Below, one piece after another: positions 59,463 through 64,000 of a stretch of 64,000 bases of DNA; the stretch's first letter is position 1; each line of letters starts with the position of its first letter. The notes beneath the pieces were generated by a model that did no database searches, was not told the origin of the DNA, and saw nothing but the letters and a program-made list of their open reading frames with translations. The position numbers were made by a program, and so were the translations under genes. The DNA comes from Megamonas sp. UBA1796 (GTDB taxonomy: Bacteria > Bacillota > Negativicutes > Selenomonadales > Selenomonadaceae), in contig DCFU01000016.1 in the NCBI GenBank assembly GCA_002319795.1, positions 90,497 to 154,496 on the forward strand, given 5' to 3'.

Positions 59463-60698
59463 ATGGCATATATCAATGATAACTATCTTAAGCTCCCTGG
59501 CAGCTATTTATTCAGAGAAGTCGCCCGTCGTGTAGCTGCTTTCAAGGAATCCCATCCCGATGCAGACATCATACGGCTTGGCATAGGAGATGTCACACAG
59601 CCCCTGCCACAGGCATCAATAGACGCGATGCATAAAGCGGTCGATGAAATGGCACATCAGGAAACCTTTCGCGGATACGGCCCTGAACAGGGTTATGATT
59701 TTCTCATTGAAAAGATCATTGAAAATACTTATAAAAAACACGGTATAGATATCGCTAAAAATGAGATTTTTGTCAGTGATGGTGCTAAAAGCGATTGTGG
59801 CAATATCCAAGAAATTTTCGGTGTCAATAACACTATTGCCATCACAGATCCTGTCTATCCGGTCTATCTCGACACGAATGTTATGGCAGGACGCACCGGT
59901 ACATTAGGTGCAGATGGGCACTTTGCCGGCGTCACTTATCTGAATTGCAACGCAGAAAACGACTTCACTCCGGCACTTCCCGAAAAACGTGTTGACATGA
60001 TTTATCTCTGTTGTCCGAACAACCCGACTGGAACAACGCTTTCTCGTAAGGAGCTTAAAAAATGGGTTGATTACGCAAAAGAGAATGAATCTATCCTGCT
60101 TTTCGATGCAGCATATGACGCATATATCACCGAAGCAGATGTGCCACATTCCATTTATGAAATTGAAGGCGCTAAGGATGTAGCTATTGAATTCCGTTCT
60201 TTCTCTAAAACAGCCGGTTTTACTGGCACACGCTGTGGGTATACGGTCGTTCCCAAGGGACTCAGAGGCCATGCTGCCGATGGTTCCCTGCATGACTTCA
60301 ATTCGCTTTGGAACCGCCGCCATACCACGAAATTCAATGGTACCGCCTATATTGTACAACGCGGGGCAGAAGCGGTATTTTCTGAAGAAGGCCAGCAGCA
60401 GGTCAGAGCCTTGGTTTCCTATTATATGGAAAACGCCCGTATCATACGTGAAGGCCTCCAGTCTAAGGGTATGCAGGTATATGGCGGCATAAACGCACCA
60501 TATATCTGGCTGAAAACACCAGATAATATGCCATCCTGGGATTTCTTCGACAAGCTCCTGCATGAAGTCAACATTGTTGGTACTCCAGGTGCAGGCTTCG
60601 GCCCCTGTGGAGAAGGCTATTTCCGCCTTACTGCTTTCGGTGATCGTGAAAATACGCTGCGTGCTATCGACCGTATAAAAAACAAACTGCATTTTTAA
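59463..60698 (+). CDS. dapL: LL-diaminopimelate aminotransferase
   Basis: Converts tetrahydrodipicolinate directly to LL-diaminopimelate in lysine and peptidoglycan synthesis. 411 residues, fold-type I PLP enzyme: LFREVARRVAAFKESHPDAD, IRLGIGDVTQPLP, YLCCPNNPTGTTLSR, LFDAAYDAYI, and the PLP-lysine in EFRSFSKTAGFTGTRCGYTV. AGGAGG upstream. The one-step DapL route marks certain Firmicutes, cyanobacteria and plants. It converges on rpoC. Confidence 0.97.
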   Translation: MAYINDNYLKLPGSYLFREVARRVAAFKESHPDADIIRLGIGDVTQPLPQASIDAMHKAVDEMAHQETFRGYGPEQGYDFLIEKIIENTYKKHGIDIAKNEIFVSDGAKSDCGNIQEIFGVNNTIAITDPVYPVYLDTNVMAGRTGTLGADGHFAGVTYLNCNAENDFTPALPEKRVDMIYLCCPNNPTGTTLSRKELKKWVDYAKENESILLFDAAYDAYITEADVPHSIYEIEGAKDVAIEFRSFSKTAGFTGTRCGYTVVPKGLRGHAADGSLHDFNSLWNRRHTTKFNGTAYIVQRGAEAVFSEEGQQQVRALVSYYMENARIIREGLQSKGMQVYGGINAPYIWLKTPDNMPSWDFFDKLLHEVNIVGTPGAGFGPCGEGYFRLTAFGDRENTLRAIDRIKNKLHF

Positions 60699-60714
60699 TG
60701 CGGCAATACCAAAC

Positions 60715-60781
60715 ATCTTGCATAAAAAAGAAGCGGCAGACAAATTTATTCTTTGTCTGCCGCTTCTTTTTTATGCAAGAT
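60715..60781. terminator. very long perfect terminator hairpin between dapL and rpoC
   Basis: Two 30-nt arms (60715-60744 and 60752-60781) are perfect complements around a 7-nt loop TTTATTC. The stem contains GAAGCGGCAGAC and ends in an A6/T6 stretch, so it can act in both directions. It starts 17 nt after the dapL stop. Confidence 0.9.
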
Positions 60782-60792
60782 ATGAAAACAAT

Positions 60793-60837
60793 CAGCCCCC
60801 GAGTAAGTCATCGTAAAAGCACTCATCTCGGGGGCTG
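60793..60837 (-). terminator. rpoC terminator
   Basis: 11-bp GC-rich stem CAGCCCCCGAG (60793-60803) with CTCGGGGGCTG (60827-60837), 20 nt after the rpoC stop, with ATTGTTTT following on the minus strand. Confidence 0.75.
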
Positions 60838-60856
60838 TTATTTTAATCTGTTTGCC

Positions 60857-63800
60857 TTATTTTACAGGAACTGTGTTTTTGTCTTCCGTCGTCTCCGCAC
60901 TTTCTGGCGCATCTGGATCTATAATCTTGATATTTCGGTAACGTCCCATGCCTGTTCCAGCCGGAATCAACTTACCGATAATAACGTTTTCTTTGAGCCC
61001 TATGAGCGGATCAACCTTACCCTTAATGGCTGCATCCGTAAGGACACGCGTAGTCTCCTGGAAGGAAGCTGCTGACAGGAAAGAATCCGTAGCCAGCGAA
61101 GCTTTGGTAATACCAAGAAGAATTGGCTTGGCTACAGCGGGCTCACCAGCATCCTCGATGGCTTTGATATTAGCTGTTTCAAAGGTATTGATATCAACAA
61201 ACTCACCCGGCAGGAAATCTGTTGAGCCGGACTCTTCAATCTTCACCTTATGCAGCATCTGTCGTACCATTACCTCAATATGCTTGTCGTTAATCTCAAC
61301 ACCCTGTGATTTGTAAACCTTCTGTACCTCATAGACCAGGTACCGCTGTGTTTCCCTAAGGCCACAGACGCGCAGGATATCATGTGGATTGACCGACCCC
61401 TCTGTAAGCTTGTCACCAGGGTGCAGAAGCGCACCGTCCTTGGCTATGAGGCGTGCACCATACGGAATAGAATATTCCCGTGGTTCGCCTTCCTCTGGTG
61501 TCACCGTAACTTTACGCATGCCCTTGGCATCACGAATCTCAGCCCGGCCTTCAACCTCAACAATGATTGCATGATGCTTCGGTTTTCTGGCTTCAAAAAG
61601 CTCCTCGACACGTGGAAGGCCCTGTGTAATATCATCACCAGCAACACCGCCTGTATGGAACGTACGCATTGTAAGCTGTGTACCCGGTTCTCCTATAGAC
61701 TGCGCAGCAATGATACCCACAGCCTCTCCGACATCAACCTCCGTAGCATTAGCCAAATCTCGCCCATAACATTTGATACAAACACCAAACTGCGATTTAC
61801 AGGTCAATACACTGCGGATAGACACTCTTTCACGAACCTTGCATATCTTATCGGCAAGCTCTTCATCTATACTATCATTAAGCGACGCTACCTTTTCACC
61901 GGTTGCCGTATCCACAATATCCTCCGCCAATACGCGCCCAACAATACGATCTTTAAGTGATTCGATGACACCGCTGCCTTCTTTAATAGCCTCAACTTCA
62001 ATACCGCGAACATTATTATTCCGAACCTTGACTTCCTTGGCATCACTAGAAAGCACCGCTTCGATATATGCCTCTGTAAGCGGTGTATTCGCGGGAACAA
62101 TTTCGTTGTCCTCACTATCCACAACAACATCTGTGGTATCCTTACCAAGCATTTCATGAATCATAGATTTCTTTATAGCCGCGCGCACATTCTCTTCCGG
62201 CGCACCAAGCGCAATGATCTCTGTAAGCATGGCATTGCTGATAGCCGCCTCAGTAGATACGGATGAACCGCGTACGGCAATTTCTGCTACACCATGCTCT
62301 CCGATTGTGTGCAATTGAACCTCACCCAGCACAGTATCGGCTGGGAGCAGGACTTCTCCTGTCTCTGGATCCATTACATCAGCACCAAGAAGCCGTCCCA
62401 TAAGTGTATCCTTGAGTACCGCAATCGCATTGAACGTCGAAGACGCCAACCGCGCACGTTCACGTATAAGATTAATGCCGACTACGTCGCAATCCTCTTC
62501 ACGCACAATAACATCCTGTGCAACATCGACAAGACGGCGCGTAAGATAACCAGAGTCTGCTGTTCTAAGTGCCGTATCAGCCAATCCTTTACGTGCACCA
62601 TGTGAAGAAATAAAATAATCAGATACGGTAAGTCCCTCACGGAAATTTGCCTTGATTGGCAAATCGATGATTTTACCAGATGGATCTGCCATGAGGCCAC
62701 GCATACCAGCAAGCTGACGCATCTGCTGCTTATTGCCGCGGGCACCGGAATCCGCCATCATATAGATTGGATTAAACGGATCCATATTCTTCATCATAGC
62801 AATCGTTACATCGTCCGTTGCTTTGGTCCAAAGAATGACCACCTTGTTATAACGTTCGTCATCCGTAATCAAGCCACGGCCATACTGGCGTTCAATCGTA
62901 TTTACTTGTTTTTCTGTTGCTGCCAGAATATCCTTTTTCTCCGGCGGAATAATAATATCAGAAATTGCAACCGTCATGCCAGCGATACAAGCATAATGGT
63001 AGCCAAGGTTCTTTACATCATCAATGACTACAGCGGTCTTACCCGCACCAAATGCCTTGAAGCATTTAGCAACGAGTTTGCCAAGTTCCTTCTTATCCAT
63101 GCGAATTCCCAGGCACCATTGTCCTGTTTCCTGATCCTTATGGTAATAGCGGATTTCAGGTGGCAAAATTTCATTGAAAATCATGCGTCCGAGTGACGTC
63201 TTGACTAAGCCATAACCTTCGATACGAACCTGTACTTCCGCCTGCAAGGCAAGTGCCTTATGTTGATAAGCGAGCAGCCCTTCCTTAATACCCGTAAGAA
63301 CCTTGCCTTCACCCAATGCACCTGGCCGCAGGATTGTAAGGTAATAAGAACCCAATACCATATCCTGTGTTGGTACTATGATTGGGCGACCATCCTTTGG
63401 TGCCAGAATATGATTCGCCGCCAGCATAAGGATACGAGCCTCAGCCTGCGCTTCCGCAGACAACGGCAGATGAATAGCCATCTGGTCACCATCAAAATCA
63501 GCATTGTATGCTGTACAAGCCAATGGATGAAGCTTCAAGGCACGTCCTTCGGTAAGTATTGGTTCAAAAGCCTGAATGCCCAAGCGATGCAATGTAGGCG
63601 CACGATTCAGCAGAACCGGATGTTCCTTGATAACTTCCTCCAACACATCCCAAACTTCCGGACGCGCGCGTTCAACCATACGTTTGGCGGATTTTATATT
63701 ATGTGCAATCTCAGAACTCACAAGTTTCTTCATGACAAAAGGTTTGAAGAGTTCAAGCGCCATCTCCTTCGGTAAACCACACTGATGCAGTTTAAGCTCC

Positions 63801-64000
63801 GGACCTACAACGATAACAGAACGGCCGGAATAGTCAACACGTTTACCTAACAGGTTCTGCCGGAAACGTCCCTGTTTGCCCTTGAGCATATCAGAAAGTG
63901 ACTTTAAGGGACGATTGCCAGGTCCTGTGACCGGACGCCCACGGCGGCCGTTATCAATAAGCGCATCAACAGCCTCCTGCAACATACGTTTTTCATTACG
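60857..64000 (-). CDS. rpoC: RNA polymerase beta' subunit, N-terminus cut by the window edge
   Basis: 1047 C-terminal residues. The active-site magnesium loop is NADFDGDQMAIHLP; LLNRAPTLHRLGIQAFEP precedes it. GARKGLADTALRTADSGYLT is the bridge helix/trigger-loop region, and GEPGTQLTMRTFHTGG is near the end of the trigger loop. The coding frame continues to base 64000 (RNEKR before the first Met), so about 150-200 residues including the zinc ribbon lie outside. It is the last gene of its operon: two terminators and a convergent dapL follow, not rpsL-rpsG-fusA. Confidence 0.98.
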   Translation of the reverse strand, partial: RNEKRMLQEAVDALIDNGRRGRPVTGPGNRPLKSLSDMLKGKQGRFRQNLLGKRVDYSGRSVIVVGPELKLHQCGLPKEMALELFKPFVMKKLVSSEIAHNIKSAKRMVERARPEVWDVLEEVIKEHPVLLNRAPTLHRLGIQAFEPILTEGRALKLHPLACTAYNADFDGDQMAIHLPLSAEAQAEARILMLAANHILAPKDGRPIIVPTQDMVLGSYYLTILRPGALGEGKVLTGIKEGLLAYQHKALALQAEVQVRIEGYGLVKTSLGRMIFNEILPPEIRYYHKDQETGQWCLGIRMDKKELGKLVAKCFKAFGAGKTAVVIDDVKNLGYHYACIAGMTVAISDIIIPPEKKDILAATEKQVNTIERQYGRGLITDDERYNKVVILWTKATDDVTIAMMKNMDPFNPIYMMADSGARGNKQQMRQLAGMRGLMADPSGKIIDLPIKANFREGLTVSDYFISSHGARKGLADTALRTADSGYLTRRLVDVAQDVIVREEDCDVVGINLIRERARLASSTFNAIAVLKDTLMGRLLGADVMDPETGEVLLPADTVLGEVQLHTIGEHGVAEIAVRGSSVSTEAAISNAMLTEIIALGAPEENVRAAIKKSMIHEMLGKDTTDVVVDSEDNEIVPANTPLTEAYIEAVLSSDAKEVKVRNNNVRGIEVEAIKEGSGVIESLKDRIVGRVLAEDIVDTATGEKVASLNDSIDEELADKICKVRERVSIRSVLTCKSQFGVCIKCYGRDLANATEVDVGEAVGIIAAQSIGEPGTQLTMRTFHTGGVAGDDITQGLPRVEELFEARKPKHHAIIVEVEGRAEIRDAKGMRKVTVTPEEGEPREYSIPYGARLIAKDGALLHPGDKLTEGSVNPHDILRVCGLRETQRYLVYEVQKVYKSQGVEINDKHIEVMVRQMLHKVKIEESGSTDFLPGEFVDINTFETANIKAIEDAGEPAVAKPILLGITKASLATDSFLSAASFQETTRVLTDAAIKGKVDPLIGLKENVIIGKLIPAGTGMGRYRNIKIIDPDAPESAETTEDKNTVPVK

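Overview
The window is a chromosomal segment of an anaerobic Firmicute, most likely a Negativicute (Selenomonas/Megamonas/Pectinatus-like; inference). Pointers are the Firmicute-type T-box leader, YlqD, YlxM, CdaA/CdaR and GreA, together with LL-diaminopimelate aminotransferase, a DcuB fumarate/succinate antiporter, an OadG-like decarboxylase subunit, motAB and a complete SiaABCD signalling module. Most genes lie on the minus strand. Plus-strand exceptions are an ImmA remnant, a GNAT gene, mutY, two tRNAs, one lysR and dapL.

Layout. 1-4.2 kb: truncated chemotaxis receptor, a decayed mini-operon, a split nucleoside-recognition (Gate) membrane protein pair and a LysR regulator. 4.2-7.8 kb: siaA-siaB-siaC-siaD (PP2C phosphatase, kinase, phospho-switch protein, diguanylate cyclase). 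7.8-10.4 kb: AT-rich accessory patch (ImmA/IrrE pseudogene, GNAT, DUF2971) ending at tRNA-Ala. 10.5-15.3 kb: MFS transporter, LysR, rfbA-rfbC-rfbB. 15.5-22.0 kb: branched-chain amino acid operon ilvH-ilvC-leuC-leuD-leuB-ilvB behind a T-box leader. 22.2-27.4 kb: mutY, lysS, greA, tRNA-Tyr and tRNA-Met, a TerC protein behind a yybP-ykoY (Mn) riboswitch, and a secreted 3D-domain protein. 27.5-36.1 kb: translation/secretion/chromosome block smc-ftsY-ylxM-ffh-rpsP-khpA-ylqD-rimM-trmD. 36.2-38.2 kb: Gfo/Idh/MocA oxidoreductase and LysR. 38.2-41.1 kb: iron block DUF2325-feoA-feoB-small Cys-rich protein with Fur-like palindromes. 41.1-45.0 kb: cobI plus an ABC importer behind a cobalamin riboswitch. 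45-50.5 kb: OadG-like protein and cdaA-cdaR-FAD protein-glmM. 50.6-55.4 kb: ilvE, nnr, acpS, motB, motA. 55.7-64 kb: LysR, GH18-like secreted protein, dcuB, dapL and the C-terminal part of rpoC, cut by the window edge.

How it fits together. BCAA synthesis is controlled twice: by the T-box on the main operon, and possibly by a palindrome (ATGTATACAT) that sits on the -10/+1 region of both the ilv operon promoter and the distant ilvE promoter. Metal and cofactor supply shows separate logics: Fur-like palindromes for Fe(II) uptake, a Mn riboswitch for TerC and a B12 riboswitch for corrinoid uptake. Second-messenger genes include the c-di-GMP cyclase SiaD with its regulators and the c-di-AMP cyclase CdaA.

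The most interesting items are the complete siaABCD cassette, the matched operators flanking the ylxM-ffh promoter, the 43-bp palindrome upstream of feoA, the shared BCAA palindrome, and the decayed mini-operon at 1.5-1.85 kb.
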